Origin: a bacterium
Lineage (GTDB): Bacteria; SZUA-79; Acidulodesulfobacterales; Acidulodesulfobacteraceae
NCBI GenBank assembly: GCA_021845685.1
Contig: JAJZVN010000003.1
Span: forward strand, 62,001-126,000
Length of the DNA: 64,000 bases
Direction: 5' to 3'
Shown here: piece by piece, positions 1-9,049 of the stretch
How positions within the stretch are numbered: position 1 is the stretch's first letter
Layout: each line of letters starts with the position of its first letter
The notes under the pieces: generated by a model
Told to the model about the DNA's origin: nothing
What the model saw: the letters and a program-made list of their open reading frames with translations, nothing else
Databases searched by the model: none
Position numbers and translations under genes: made by a program

Positions 1-1
1 A

Positions 2-181
2 ATAACGAGAGACGACGACAAAAAAGATGTAATAAAAAAAAGATTAGAGGTTTTCCAAAAATTAACGCATCCATTGGTTGAATATTATAAAAAACAAAAT
101 AAAGTTATAGAAATTGATGGAAATAAAAATTCTGAAGATGTTTTTAAAAATATTATTTCAGGAATAAATTGTTTTAAATGA
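2..181 (+). CDS. adk: adenylate kinase, C-terminal fragment (cut by window edge)
   Basis: The reading frame open at the left edge encodes about 59 residues. It includes the R-x-D-D segment of the adenylate kinase LID/CORE region, then a K-R-L-x-V-F-x-K-L-T-x-P-L-V-x-Y-Y stretch, which is the characteristic C-terminal helix of Adk (ATP + AMP = 2 ADP, cytosolic). The N-terminal P-loop and NMP-binding domain lie outside the window. The stop codon overlaps the ATG of map in an ATGA arrangement, so the two genes are translationally coupled. The secY-adk-map order of ribosomal operons supports the call. Confidence 0.88.
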   Translation: MTRDDDKKDVIKKRLEVFQKLTHPLVEYYKKQNKVIEIDGNKNSEDVFKNIISGINCFK

Positions 182-918
182 TTAAATTAAAAAATAAAAA
201 TGATATTGCAGAAATTAGAAAGTCCGGTAAAATTGTTAATGAGGTATTAAATAAATTAGCCGATATAACTAAACCCGGTTTAGCAACAAAAATATATGAT
301 AAATTAGCAGAAGAGATAACATGGTCATATAATGCGAAATGTGCATTTAAAGGATACAAAGGCTTCCCGCATTCTATATGCGTATCAATTAACGAAGAGG
401 TTGTTCATGGTTTTCCTTCTGATAGAAAATTACATGAAGGGGATATCGTGAGTTTAGATTTCGGCGTTTTATATAACGGATATTATGCCGATTCAGCCTT
501 AACTGTTCCAGTAGGTTCAGTTTCAGATAAGGCTGAAGAATTAATAGATATTACAAGGAAATCTTTATATGAAGGTATATCTAATGCTAAAATAGGAAAT
601 AATTTAAATGAAGTAGGCGGATCTATTGAAAATTATGTTTTAAATCATAATTTTTCAATCGTGCGGGATTTTGTAGGACATGGTCTCGGATTTGAATTGC
701 ATGAAGATCCCCAGGTGCCTAATTATATTATTAAGACTTCTAACGTAATTTTAGAAGAAGGCTTAGTTATTGCAATAGAACCTATGGTGAATGAGAAAAA
801 TTATAAAATAAAAATAAAGAAAAATAATTGGACGGTAATAACCGCAGATAAGGGATTATCCGCCCATTTTGAACATACAATAGCTATAACGGAAAATGGA
901 CCTGAGATTTTAACTTAA
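178..918 (+). CDS. map: type I methionine aminopeptidase
   Basis: Map removes the initiator methionine from nascent proteins in the cytosol. The 246-residue product has the usual length of the short bacterial type I enzyme without an N-terminal extension. All metal ligands are visible: D94 (in L-D-F-G), D105 (in Y-A-D-S), H168 (in V-G-H-G-L-G), E201 (in I-E-P-M) and E232, plus the substrate-side H78 (in V-V-H-G-F-P). The start ATG overlaps the adk stop (ATGA) and has no obvious ribosome-binding site, which suggests coupled translation. The gene lies between adk and infA, as in many ribosomal alpha operons. Confidence 0.97.
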   Translation: MIKLKNKNDIAEIRKSGKIVNEVLNKLADITKPGLATKIYDKLAEEITWSYNAKCAFKGYKGFPHSICVSINEEVVHGFPSDRKLHEGDIVSLDFGVLYNGYYADSALTVPVGSVSDKAEELIDITRKSLYEGISNAKIGNNLNEVGGSIENYVLNHNFSIVRDFVGHGLGFELHEDPQVPNYIIKTSNVILEEGLVIAIEPMVNEKNYKIKIKKNNWTVITADKGLSAHFEHTIAITENGPEILT

Positions 919-1002
919 AATTTATAATTTTAATTTAATTTATTTTAATTATATTATATTATAAAAAATTAAATTTATATAAATACGAAATTAAATAAAA
1001 AT

Positions 1003-1224
1003 ATGGCAAAAAAAGAGGACTTAATAGAAGTTGAGGGAATTGTCTTAGAACCTTTGCCTAATGCTATGTTTAAGGTAGAATTAGAAAATGGACATAAGGT
1101 TCTTGCCCATATATCCGGCAAGATGAGGATGCATTATATAAGAATTTTGCCAGGAGATAAAGTTACGGTTGAGCTTTCGCCTTACGATCTTACACGAGGC
1201 AGAATTATATTCAGAACAAAATAA
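1003..1224 (+). CDS. infA: translation initiation factor IF-1
   Basis: The 73-residue protein is a single OB-fold S1-type domain and matches IF-1 along its whole length (M-A-K-K-E-D-x-I-E-V-E-G, then [13 protein letters not shown] and [21 protein letters not shown]). IF-1 occupies the ribosomal A site during initiation and assists IF-2 and IF-3. There is no Shine-Dalgarno sequence in front of the ATG, only AT-rich DNA. It sits between map and rpmJ, the standard place. Confidence 0.98.
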   Translation: MAKKEDLIEVEGIVLEPLPNAMFKVELENGHKVLAHISGKMRMHYIRILPGDKVTVELSPYDLTRGRIIFRTK

Positions 1225-1271
1225 ATAAATTAAATTTAAAGATAAATAAAAACAAGATAGGAGTAAAAAAA

Positions 1272-1385
1272 TTGAAAGTCAGATCTTCGGTAAAAAAAAT
1301 TTGCGATAAATGTAAAGTAGTTAAAAGAAAAGGCGTTGTCAGAGTTATTTGCGAAAATCCAAAACATAAACAGCGTCAGGGATAA
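1272..1385 (+). CDS. rpmJ: 50S ribosomal protein L36 (TTG start)
   Basis: This 37-codon gene encodes L36, the small zinc-ribbon protein of the large ribosomal subunit. It starts [14 protein letters not shown]. The zinc ligands C11, C14, C27 and H32 are all present, so this is the zinc-binding form. The start is TTG, supported by a GGAG Shine-Dalgarno just upstream (about 1259-1263); no ATG or GTG is available in frame. The gene is short and easily missed, but its position between infA and rpsM is canonical. Confidence 0.95.
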   Translation: MKVRSSVKKICDKCKVVKRKGVVRVICENPKHKQRQG

Positions 1386-1398
1386 ATAGGAGGAACAC

Positions 1399-1770
1399 AT
1401 GGCAAGAATATCAGGTATTGATTTACCAAAAAATAAACGGATTGAAATAGGATTGACTTATATTTTTGGAATAGGAAAATCTACCGCAAAAAAAATATTA
1501 TCCAATGCAGGTATTGATTTAAATATTAAGGTTAATGATCTTACTGAACCCCAAGTTAATTTGATACGGCAGGCTATTGATAAAGAATTTAAAGTTGAAG
1601 GAGATCTTAAAAGAGAGATTCAAACCAATATTAAAAGACTTATAGATATAGCTTCATATAGAGGGCTTAGGCATAAAAAAGGATTGCCTGTAAGAGGACA
1701 AAGAACAAAAACAAATTCAAGAACTAGAAAAGGACCTAGAAAATCCATAGGGTCATTGAAAAAGGCTTAA
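1399..1770 (+). CDS. rpsM: 30S ribosomal protein S13
   Basis: The product has 123 residues, the typical length for S13, which binds 16S rRNA in the head of the small subunit and contacts the P-site tRNA and L5. The family N-terminus ([10 protein letters not shown]) is present, as are the helix-two-turn-helix core ([10 protein letters not shown]) and the basic C-terminal tail [17 protein letters not shown] perfect AGGAGG lies 5 bases before the ATG, the strongest ribosome-binding site of the operon. Confidence 0.98.
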   Translation: MARISGIDLPKNKRIEIGLTYIFGIGKSTAKKILSNAGIDLNIKVNDLTEPQVNLIRQAIDKEFKVEGDLKREIQTNIKRLIDIASYRGLRHKKGLPVRGQRTKTNSRTRKGPRKSIGSLKKA

Positions 1771-1842
1771 ATAAAAACTTAAACATAGCTTAAATTAAAT
1801 AGCTTACTAATTATAATAATTTGAATTCTTTAAGAGGTTTAA

Positions 1843-2238
1843 ATGGCTGAACACAAGAAAAAACTTATTAAGAAAAAAAAAGAAAAGAAAACAATACAGA
1901 ATGCAATTGCTCATGTAAAATCAACTTTCAATAATACAATAGTAAGCATTTCCGATTTAAACGGAAATGTTATTGCCTGGGCAAGCTCAGGCAGTTCTGG
2001 TTTTAAAGGTTCTAGGAAAAGTACTCCTTATGCAGGTCAGATAGCTGCAGAAAATGCCGCTAAAAAAGTTTCTGAATACGGCGTATCTAATATTGAAGTA
2101 TATATTAAAGGTCCAGGGAGCGGAAGAGAGTCGGCTTTAAGAGCGCTGCAAAGTTCAGGGCTAAATATTACCGTTATAAAAGATGTTACGCCCATACCTC
2201 ATAACGGCTGCAGACCATCTAAAAGAAGACGGGTATAA
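1843..2238 (+). CDS. rpsK: 30S ribosomal protein S11
   Basis: S11 (131 residues) lies on the platform of the small subunit near the mRNA exit. The sequence has the family core [16 protein letters not shown], the W-A-S-S-G motif, the [12 protein letters not shown] segment and the C-terminal [13 protein letters not shown]. The lysine-rich N-terminal tail is normal. A GAGG ribosome-binding site precedes the ATG. Confidence 0.98.
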   Translation: MAEHKKKLIKKKKEKKTIQNAIAHVKSTFNNTIVSISDLNGNVIAWASSGSSGFKGSRKSTPYAGQIAAENAAKKVSEYGVSNIEVYIKGPGSGRESALRALQSSGLNITVIKDVTPIPHNGCRPSKRRRV

Positions 2239-2328
2239 TATATAACAATTGTTTAGTTTGATTTATATTAAATTTCAACATATAGTTTATTAATAACATT
2301 AATTTTAATAAAATAAAGAGGTTAATAA

Positions 2329-2955
2329 ATGGCTAAATATACTGAAGCCAGATGCAGATTATGCAGAAGAGAAGGATTAAAGCTTTTTCTAAAGGGTGAA
2401 AGATGTCTTACAGATAAGTGCGCTATTGAAAGAAAAGCTTACGGTCCTGGTCAGCATAAAGGAGGAAGAGGCAAGTTTTCAGAATTCGGCGAACAATTAA
2501 GAGAAAAACAAAAATTAAGAAGAACATATAGTCTTATGGAGAAACAATTTAAAAAAGTTTATCGCTTAGCTGAAAAAATGGAAGGTATAACAGGAGAAAA
2601 TTTATTAATATTACTTGAAAGAAGATTAGACAATGTTATTTATGAGATGGGTTTTGCAAGTTCACGTTCGTTTGCAAGACAGCTTATAAGACATAAGCAT
2701 GTCAGTATTAACGGAAAAAAATTAGATATACCGTCTTATACCGTTAATATTGGAGACGAAATAACACTTTCTGAAAAAAGCAAGAAAAATGATTTGGTAA
2801 ATAAATCTATAGAATTGTCTATTAGAAAAAATACTTATAATTGGTTAGAAGTTGACAAGGATGCATATAAAGGTATTTATAGAAATTATCCTGAAAGAGA
2901 TGATATTGCTACTTCAATAAATGAAAAGCTTATTGTTGAGCTATATTCTAAATAA
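2329..2955 (+). CDS. rpsD: 30S ribosomal protein S4
   Basis: The product has 208 residues, normal for S4, a primary 16S rRNA binder that nucleates 30S assembly and often autoregulates the alpha operon. It keeps the zinc-binding cysteines C9, C12, C26 and C31, so it is the zinc-bound (C+) paralogue. It has the S4 RNA-binding domain with the S-R-S-F-A-R-Q-L-I-R-H-K-H motif and ends in the usual I-V-E-L-Y-S-K. GAGG lies before the ATG. I could not identify an S4-binding regulatory structure with certainty. Confidence 0.98.
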   Translation: MAKYTEARCRLCRREGLKLFLKGERCLTDKCAIERKAYGPGQHKGGRGKFSEFGEQLREKQKLRRTYSLMEKQFKKVYRLAEKMEGITGENLLILLERRLDNVIYEMGFASSRSFARQLIRHKHVSINGKKLDIPSYTVNIGDEITLSEKSKKNDLVNKSIELSIRKNTYNWLEVDKDAYKGIYRNYPERDDIATSINEKLIVELYSK

Positions 2956-2987
2956 GGAGCCTAATATAATTTTTTTTTGGAGGCAAT

Positions 2988-4016
2988 ATGAAAAAAAATT
3001 GGCTTTCACTTATTAAGCCAAAGAGAATTGAATTTGAAAAAGATACATATACTGATTATTACGGAAAACTGATAGTTGAACCATTAGAAAGAGGATTTGG
3101 GATTACCGTAGGTAATTCTTTAAGAAGAATATTATTGTCGTCTATAGTAGGGCATAAAATATCGGAAGTAAAGTTTGATAATGTATATCATGAGTTTTCA
3201 ACTATACCGGGCATCATAGAAGACGTTACCGAAATTATTTTGAACTTGAAAGAAGTAGATTTTAACTTATTGTCGGATGGAGCTGAAACGGTTTATTTAG
3301 ATATAGACAGGGAAGGGGATGTGTTTGCGGCGGATATAAAAACCTCTCACAATATTGAAGTTATAAATAAAGAAAAAAAATTATTCACAATATCAAAAGG
3401 CGGTTATTTTAAAGCCGAAATGTTAGTTACAAGCGGAAGAGGATATGTCTCAAGCGAAGTTATAAAACGTGAAGATACGCCGTTAGGCACCATTACTCTT
3501 GATGTTGCATATTCGCCTATTAAAAAAGTTACCATTGATGTTTCATATGCAAGGGTCGGTAAAATCATAGACTATGATAAATTAGTAATGGAAATATTTA
3601 CAAACGGATATCTAACGCCTGAAGATGCATTAAAAGAAGCATCGTGGATTATGCAGGATCAATTGTCTGTTTTCGTATCTTTTGAAGAAATGGAGCAAAT
3701 GACTCCAAAAAATATCAATGCAAGTGAAGAAACAGTTAAAGAAGAAAAAAATAACGATAATCTTAATAAAAGCGTAGATGAATTAGAATTATCCGTAAGG
3801 TCAGCCAATTGCCTAAAAAATGCTGATATAAAAACATTATATGAATTGGTTCAAAAATCCGAAAATGAAATGTTAAGGACTAAGAATTTTGGAAGAAAAT
3901 CGCTTAATGAAATTAAAGAAGTTCTCGCTACTATGGGACTAAGTCTTGGAATGAAATTAGATAATGTTAAAAATATTGAAGAAAAAAAAGAAAATAATCA
4001 GGAATCAACCATATAG
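2988..4016 (+). CDS. rpoA: DNA-directed RNA polymerase alpha subunit
   Basis: The 342-residue protein has both alpha-subunit domains. The N-terminal dimerisation/assembly domain (about 1-235) contains P-L-E-R-G-F-G[14 protein letters not shown]. The C-terminal DNA-binding domain (about 262-330) contains [12 protein letters not shown] and the helix-hairpin-helix [10 protein letters not shown]. The linker and the last 15 residues are rich in E, K and N. A GGAGG ribosome-binding site precedes the ATG. It lies between rpsD and rplQ as usual. Confidence 0.98.
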   Translation: MKKNWLSLIKPKRIEFEKDTYTDYYGKLIVEPLERGFGITVGNSLRRILLSSIVGHKISEVKFDNVYHEFSTIPGIIEDVTEIILNLKEVDFNLLSDGAETVYLDIDREGDVFAADIKTSHNIEVINKEKKLFTISKGGYFKAEMLVTSGRGYVSSEVIKREDTPLGTITLDVAYSPIKKVTIDVSYARVGKIIDYDKLVMEIFTNGYLTPEDALKEASWIMQDQLSVFVSFEEMEQMTPKNINASEETVKEEKNNDNLNKSVDELELSVRSANCLKNADIKTLYELVQKSENEMLRTKNFGRKSLNEIKEVLATMGLSLGMKLDNVKNIEEKKENNQESTI

Positions 4017-4025
4017 AGGTCAAAA

Positions 4026-4403
4026 ATGCGTCATAGAAAAATTAAATCGAGACTAAATAGAACATCATCGCATAGATCTGCGCTATTACGAAATATGGCA
4101 TCATCTATGATAGAACATGAAAAAATTGAAACTACTCTTCCAAAAGCTAAAGTTATAAGAAGTTATGTAGAAAAACTTATAACGCTTGGGAAGAATGATA
4201 CTACTTCAAATAGAAGATTAGCGTTTTCAAGATTGAGAAATAAGTCGGCAACTAAAAAATTATTTGGAGAATTAAGCCCTAGATTTAAAGAAAGACCGGG
4301 CGGTTATACCAGAATTATAAAAACAGGATTTAGGGCTGGTGACGCTAGTCCAGTTGGATTTATTGAATTTATTACGGAAGAGAAAGAGAAAGATAAAAAA
4401 TAA
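4026..4403 (+). CDS. rplQ: 50S ribosomal protein L17
   Basis: L17 (125 residues) begins with the family signature [17 protein letters not shown] and contains L-A-F-S-R-L-R-N-K and the R-P-G-G-Y-T-R-I motif before an acidic/basic tail. It starts 9 bases after the rpoA stop, with GAGG in front, and is the last gene of the alpha operon. Directly after the stop codon is an odd run of seven C and seven T residues. Confidence 0.98.
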   Translation: MRHRKIKSRLNRTSSHRSALLRNMASSMIEHEKIETTLPKAKVIRSYVEKLITLGKNDTTSNRRLAFSRLRNKSATKKLFGELSPRFKERPGGYTRIIKTGFRAGDASPVGFIEFITEEKEKDKK

Positions 4404-4452
4404 CCCCCCCTTTTTTTAGATTTATTATTGGCGTAAAATATTGGAATAATAA

Positions 4453-4518
4453 GTTTAATCCTGTAATATGATTTGCAAAATTAATTTAAAAATATAAAAT
4501 TTAATTACAGGATTAAAC
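4453..4518. repeat. 15-bp perfect inverted repeat (small palindromic element)
   Basis: The arm GTTTAATCCTGTAAT (4453-4467) is repeated exactly in reverse complement at 4504-4518, around a 36-base AT-rich centre. No poly-T run follows directly, so it is not a typical terminator, although it lies downstream of rplQ and could act as one. The AATCCTGTAATA core recurs at the end of another palindromic element near 40959, so I read it as a short member of a dispersed repeat family. Confidence 0.6.
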
Positions 4519-4530
4519 AAAGAAACAATC

Positions 4531-4670
4531 TCCAAAATTGCCGATAGAGATTGTTAAATATACAGCCTTTCGAATGCATGACACCTAATGGGTGAACTTT
4601 TAAAATCTTTCAAAGTTATTTCCGCGAAAGCCGCAATTCAAAACTATAAATTTTTATCAGCAATTTTGGG
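4531..4670. mobile_element. small MITE-like element with terminal inverted repeats
   Basis: About 140 bases are bounded by near-perfect inverted repeats: CCAAAATTGCCGATA (4532-4546) and TATCAGCAATTTTGG (4655-4669), which match at 14 of 15 positions. The inside has no coding potential but contains further short stems (AACAATCTC at 4524-4532 with GAGATTGTT at 4547-4555; CACC with GGTG at 4582-4594). The left end, CAAAATTGCCGATA, recurs exactly at 33010-33023, next to an IS605-like hairpin. The rest of the 317-base gap between rplQ and trpE holds only AT-rich DNA and a trpE promoter candidate. Confidence 0.5.
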
Positions 4671-4682
4671 AATATATAAATA

Positions 4683-4711
4683 TGTCCAATTAAATAAAAT
4701 TGTGATATAAT
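4683..4711 (+). promoter_or_regulatory. candidate trpE promoter (extended -10)
   Basis: TATAAT at 4706-4711 is preceded by TGTGA, resembling an extended -10 element. Only a weak -35 candidate (TGTCCA, 4683-4688) lies 17 bases upstream. The -10 ends 9 bases before the trpE ATG, so a transcript would have almost no 5' leader. This agrees with the absence of a Shine-Dalgarno sequence. No Trp-codon leader peptide or attenuator is visible upstream. Confidence 0.35.
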
Positions 4712-4720
4712 TTCATAATT

Positions 4721-6289
4721 ATGTCAATAATAAATAAAAAAAATATAAAAAATATTGCTTTATCATACAATGTCATACCTATAATAAAAGAAATTAGCGG
4801 AGACATGGAAACGCCGATTTCTATATTTTCTGCATTTTCCAATGAATCTTCCGCATTTTTTTTTGAAAGTGCAGAGGGTGTCGGCAAATGGGGAAGATAT
4901 TCTTTTATTTGTTTAAATCCGCATTTCACCGTTAGTCTTTTAGATAAAAAAATTACACTTAACAAATTTGAAAACAAAAGCATTATTTCATCGGATTATT
5001 ATAATGTAGACGAAATAAATAAAGATGTCTTTTCTTTTCTTAAAGATTTAATTTCAAAATATAAAATATATAATAAAGATCTTCCCGAGAATTTTACCGC
5101 AGGTTTATTTGGATATTTAGGTTATGAAATTTGCAATTTAATTGAAAAACTTCCTCCAATAAAAAAAGATATAACCAATGTGCCGGATCTTTTTTTTATG
5201 CTGCCTAAAAATATTATAATATATGACTCTTTACTGCAAAAAATACTAATTGTAGTTCTTCTTATAAATGACGATTTATCTGAAGAAATAAAATTATTAG
5301 AAGATAAATTTGATAATGCAATTAATAATATAAATAATCTTATATCTTTAATTAAAAAAAATAAAAATAAAAATTATGCATATTTGCCTGAAAAACTATG
5401 CGTTAAAAATCCTGAATCTCAAAATATAGAAATAGTTGATGAAGTAGATTTTAATTCATATAAAGAAAAAGTATTAAAAGCGAAAGATTATATTTGTAAA
5501 GGAGATATATTTCAGATTCAAATTTCCAGAAGGAAAAAAATTTTAAATTCTCCCGACCCGTTTTGTTTTTATCGCGCCTTAAGATTAGTTAATCCTTCTC
5601 CTTATATGTTTTATCTTAAAATAAATGATTTTGTAATAGCAGGATCTTCGCCCGAAAATTTAGTAAAATTATCAGACAATATAGTAGAAACAAGACCTAT
5701 CGCAGGAACTATCATAAGAGGTTCCAATCCTGCAGAAGATGAAATACTCGCTTCTAAGCTTCTGAACGACCCTAAAGAAAGAGCAGAGCATGTAATGCTT
5801 GTTGATTTAGGAAGAAATGATATAGGACGGGTATCTAAAATAGGTACTGTTAAGGTAGATAAGCTAATGTATATTGAAAAGTACTCGCATGTTCAGCATA
5901 TAGTAACAAATATAGTATCTGAATTAGAAGATAAGTTTGATGCATTTGATCTTATTAAAGCTGTTTTCCCGGCAGGAACTCTAACAGGAGCGCCGAAAGT
6001 AAGAGCAATGGAATTGATAAACGAACTTGAAGATTCTAAAAGAGGCGTATATGGAGGAGGAGTTGGATATTTTGGATTCTTAAATAATGCCAAATGCGAT
6101 AAAATGGAATTTTGTATTACAATTAGAACTGCATTATTTAATAAATCGGCATGCTATATACAGGCTGCAGGCGGATTAGTGTTTGATTCTACGCCTGAAA
6201 ATGAATTTACGGAAACTGAAAATAAATTAAGGCATCTTATAGCCGCTCTTAATATGGCGAACACTCTTGACGAGAATATACTTAATTAA
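4721..6289 (+). CDS. trpE: anthranilate synthase component I
   Basis: TrpE converts chorismate to anthranilate using ammonia supplied by TrpG, the first step of tryptophan synthesis. The 522-residue protein has the N-terminal regulatory domain, including an F-F-F-E-S-A-E segment in place of the L-L-E-S tryptophan-binding motif. The chorismate-binding domain (about 245-510) carries F-Q-I-Q-I-S-R-R, R-P-I-A-G-T, D-L-G-R-N-D-I-G-R-V, P-A-G-T-L-T-G-A-P-K-V-R-A and Q-A-A-G-G-L-V. A short N/K-rich stretch (about 200-220) separates the domains. There is no ribosome-binding site before the ATG. It is the first gene of a complete trpEGDCFBA cluster. Confidence 0.97.
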   Translation: MSIINKKNIKNIALSYNVIPIIKEISGDMETPISIFSAFSNESSAFFFESAEGVGKWGRYSFICLNPHFTVSLLDKKITLNKFENKSIISSDYYNVDEINKDVFSFLKDLISKYKIYNKDLPENFTAGLFGYLGYEICNLIEKLPPIKKDITNVPDLFFMLPKNIIIYDSLLQKILIVVLLINDDLSEEIKLLEDKFDNAINNINNLISLIKKNKNKNYAYLPEKLCVKNPESQNIEIVDEVDFNSYKEKVLKAKDYICKGDIFQIQISRRKKILNSPDPFCFYRALRLVNPSPYMFYLKINDFVIAGSSPENLVKLSDNIVETRPIAGTIIRGSNPAEDEILASKLLNDPKERAEHVMLVDLGRNDIGRVSKIGTVKVDKLMYIEKYSHVQHIVTNIVSELEDKFDAFDLIKAVFPAGTLTGAPKVRAMELINELEDSKRGVYGGGVGYFGFLNNAKCDKMEFCITIRTALFNKSACYIQAAGGLVFDSTPENEFTETENKLRHLIAALNMANTLDENILN

Positions 6290-6349
6290 ATAGATAAAAA
6301 TAATTAGTTTTGTTTACAATAAGAAAATTAAGAAAATTAGGTATTAATT

Positions 6350-6919
6350 ATGATATTAATGATAGATAATTATGATTCGTTTACTTACAATATAGTGCAG
6401 TATATAGGCGAATTAGGACATGAAATAGTTGTATATAGAAATGATGAAATTAGTATTGACGATGTTAAAAAAATAAATCCCGATAAGATTGTTATATCGC
6501 CAGGACCGAAATCTCCTTCCGAAGCCGGAATTTCCGTTGATATAATTAAAAAGTTTTATGATAAGATGCCTATATTAGGAGTATGCTTAGGACATCAGGC
6601 AATAGGATATGCGTTTGGCGCGGAAATAGTTCAGGCGTCTAATATTATGCACGGAAAGGTTTCATCTATAAAGCATAATTCAACTTCTATTTTATTCAAT
6701 AATATCCCCGATACCTTTGATGCTACCCGATATCATTCTCTTATAATAAGCAAAAACAATATTCCAGAGATTATAAATGTGACGGCTTATTCGAAAGACG
6801 ACGATGAAATTATGGCAATAGAACTTAAAGGTTATAATGTATACGGCGTGCAATTTCATCCTGAATCAATTTTAACTTTTCAAGGGAAAAATATAATTAA
6901 TAATTTTTTAAAAATTTGA
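6350..6919 (+). CDS. trpG: anthranilate synthase component II (glutamine amidotransferase)
   Basis: TrpG is the class I glutaminase subunit that feeds ammonia to TrpE. The 189-residue single-domain protein has the N-terminal D-N-Y-D-S-F-T-Y-N motif, S-P-G-P, the nucleophile region G-V-C-L-G-H-Q-A-I and the His-Glu pair in Q-F-H-P-E-S, so the Cys-His-Glu triad is intact. It is not fused to TrpD, unlike in enterobacteria. In other bacteria the same protein may also serve 4-amino-4-deoxychorismate synthase (PabA); no dedicated pabA is seen here. Its stop overlaps the possible start region of trpD. Confidence 0.95.
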   Translation: MILMIDNYDSFTYNIVQYIGELGHEIVVYRNDEISIDDVKKINPDKIVISPGPKSPSEAGISVDIIKKFYDKMPILGVCLGHQAIGYAFGAEIVQASNIMHGKVSSIKHNSTSILFNNIPDTFDATRYHSLIISKNNIPEIINVTAYSKDDDEIMAIELKGYNVYGVQFHPESILTFQGKNIINNFLKI

Positions 6920-6924
6920 AATAT

Positions 6925-7953
6925 ATGGAAATCAAAGAAATTATTGAAAAATTAATAAATCGTATTGATTTGACGGAAGACGAGACTTTTGAAATTTTTA
7001 ATAAAATATTTCTGGGGCGGCTTACCAATGCGCAAATAGCCGCTATTTTAACGGGATTAAAAGCTAAAGGCGAAACTGTTTTAGAAATAGCGGGAGCCGC
7101 TAAAGCTATGAGAGGCAATGCCGTTTCAGCAATAATACCTGAAGATGCCGCATTTAATCTTGTGGATACATGCGGGACGGGGGGAGATTATAAAAATACT
7201 TTTAATATTTCTACCTGCGCTGCAATTATATCAGCCGGAGCAGGCGTTAAAATTGCAAAACATGGAAATTATGCAGTTTCTTCCAAATCAGGAAGCGCTG
7301 ACGTTCTTCAAGAGTTGGGCGTTAATATTCATGCAGACTTAGATATTATTCTAAAATCTATTGATGAGGCAAATATAGGTTTTTTATTTGCGCCAAAATT
7401 TCATGGAGCTATGAAATTTGCAGCTCCTGTCAGAAAAGAGTTGGGAATTAAAACAATATTTAATGTACTTGGCCCTTTAACAAACCCTTTTAATGCTAAA
7501 AATCAGGTAATGGGCGTTTATTCCGAAGAAATAGGGAAAAAAATTGCCGGCGCGGTTAGATTATTGGGAATTCAAAGGGTTTTTATAGTGTATGGCAAAG
7601 ATGGAATAGATGAAGTCAGTTTGTCAGATAAGACAATTATATACGAAATTGATAATGAAAAAGATATCTTCTACGAATTTAATCCTGAAGATTTAGGTTT
7701 TAAATTATGCGATATTAAAGAATTGCAAGCATTTTCCGCTGCCGAAAATGCTGCTATAATTAAAGATATAATTTCAGGTAAAAAATCGCCAAAAAGCGAA
7801 ATAGCAATTTTAAATGCGGGATTTGCGATTAAAGCTTCAGGTAAAACTAATGAACTGGAAGAGGCGATTTATTTAGCAAGAGAAAGCGTTGAATCAGGAA
7901 TGGCTAAAAAAACTCTTGAAAAATTTATAAAAATATCTAATAGAAAAATATAA
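6925..7953 (+). CDS. trpD: anthranilate phosphoribosyltransferase
   Basis: TrpD transfers phosphoribose from PRPP to anthranilate. The product (342-345 residues) has the family signatures D-T-C-G-T-G-G-D, the N-x-S-T (here F-N-I-S-T) phosphate loop, K-H-G-N-Y-A-V-S-S-K-S-G and G-P-L-T-N-P. Two starts are possible: an ATG at 6925, chosen here, or a TTG at 6916 that overlaps the trpG stop. Neither has a good ribosome-binding site, so coupling to trpG is likely. Confidence 0.96.
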   Translation: MEIKEIIEKLINRIDLTEDETFEIFNKIFLGRLTNAQIAAILTGLKAKGETVLEIAGAAKAMRGNAVSAIIPEDAAFNLVDTCGTGGDYKNTFNISTCAAIISAGAGVKIAKHGNYAVSSKSGSADVLQELGVNIHADLDIILKSIDEANIGFLFAPKFHGAMKFAAPVRKELGIKTIFNVLGPLTNPFNAKNQVMGVYSEEIGKKIAGAVRLLGIQRVFIVYGKDGIDEVSLSDKTIIYEIDNEKDIFYEFNPEDLGFKLCDIKELQAFSAAENAAIIKDIISGKKSPKSEIAILNAGFAIKASGKTNELEEAIYLARESVESGMAKKTLEKFIKISNRKI

Positions 7954-8112
7954 ATAAGTTAAAAACAGGTTATTTATATTTTTTTATTTTATTAATTTAT
8001 ATATAATGTAAAATTATGATATATGCGCAAATATAATAATAATATTTAAATTTTAAAATAAGAATTGCGAAGAGTAATGCAAATATAAATATAAATTATA
8101 CGGAGTTTATTT

Positions 8113-8946
8113 GTGATATTAGACGAAATATTAAAAAATAAAAGAGCTGAAGTTGAAAAGCTTAAAGAAAAAATAAATATAAAAATTTATACGCAAGAAG
8201 CATTTGAAACTTTTTATGATGCCAGAAATTTCAAAAAAGCTTTGAAACCGCGTTCTAACGGTGAAGCAGTTGCTTTTAAAATTTGCAGTATTATAGCAGA
8301 ACTTAAAAAAGCTTCTCCTTCAAAAGGCGTATTTATCCATGATTATAAGCCTGAAATTCTGGCAAGAAAATATGAAAATGCCGGCGCAAGCGCCCTTTCC
8401 GTTCTTACGGATAAAAAATTTTTTATGGGAGATACTAAAGATATCATTAAGGTAAGGAATGCCGTAAAATTGCCTATTTTAAGAAAAGATTTTATAATAG
8501 ATGAAATACAGATTTTTGAATCAAAAATTATAGGCGCAGACGCTATTCTTCTAATTTTAAAAGCTATTTCAAAAGAAAATTATTTAAATTTTTTATCGCT
8601 TGCCAAAGATCTATCTTTAGATGTATTAGTTGAAGTTTCGGATGAATATGAATTAGATACTGCATTAATGTCCGGAGCCGAAATCATCGGAATAAACAAT
8701 AGGGATTTAACGACATTTAAAACCGATATTTCTAAAACTATTAATTTGTCAAAAAAAATTGCGCCCGGAAAAATCGTCGTAGCGGAAAGCGGCATACAAA
8801 AAAGACAGGATATTGAAATGCTTATACATAGGGGAATAAATTCTTTTTTAATAGGCGAAGCTTTAGTTGCTTCAGAAGATGTTGAAATGAAGATTAAGGA
8901 TTTTTTGGCTCCTTATCCTATTGAAAATTATAATTTGGATATTTAA
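8113..8946 (+). CDS. trpC: indole-3-glycerol phosphate synthase
   Basis: This (beta/alpha)8 enzyme closes the indole ring of CdRP. The 277-residue protein has I-L-x-x-I-x-x-x-K at the N-terminus, the catalytic region A-E-L-K-K-A-S-P-S-K-G, L-P-I-L-R-K-D-F-I, E-I-I-G-I-N-N-R-D-L and V-A-E-S-G-I. It starts with GTG, supported by CGGAG 8 bases upstream. It is monofunctional, with TrpF as a separate gene. The 159-base spacer after trpD is unusually long for an operon but contains only AT-rich DNA. Confidence 0.96.
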   Translation: MILDEILKNKRAEVEKLKEKINIKIYTQEAFETFYDARNFKKALKPRSNGEAVAFKICSIIAELKKASPSKGVFIHDYKPEILARKYENAGASALSVLTDKKFFMGDTKDIIKVRNAVKLPILRKDFIIDEIQIFESKIIGADAILLILKAISKENYLNFLSLAKDLSLDVLVEVSDEYELDTALMSGAEIIGINNRDLTTFKTDISKTINLSKKIAPGKIVVAESGIQKRQDIEMLIHRGINSFLIGEALVASEDVEMKIKDFLAPYPIENYNLDI

Positions 8947-8982
8947 TAATTTGCCCATATTACAATCTATCGGATGGCAAAA

Positions 8983-9009
8983 GCTATGTGTTTAAAATTA
9001 ATACATAGC
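8983..9009. repeat. hairpin between trpC and trpF
   Basis: GCTATGT (8983-8989) and ACATAGC (9003-9009) form a perfect 7-bp stem with a 13-base AT loop. No U-run follows, so termination is doubtful. It could be an mRNA-stabilising hairpin or a decayed repeat inside the trp operon. Confidence 0.3.
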
Positions 9010-9049
9010 GGAATTAATAATATATTTAATAAAATTTGATTTATACAGT

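Noticed and set aside
4404-4720. Trp attenuator leader peptide or T-box before trpE
   Set aside because: No short ORF with consecutive Trp codons, and no T-box sequence or specifier loop could be found.
7145-7342. 65-codon plus-strand ORF
   Set aside because: It is an alternative frame inside trpD, where the trpD frame has all family motifs.
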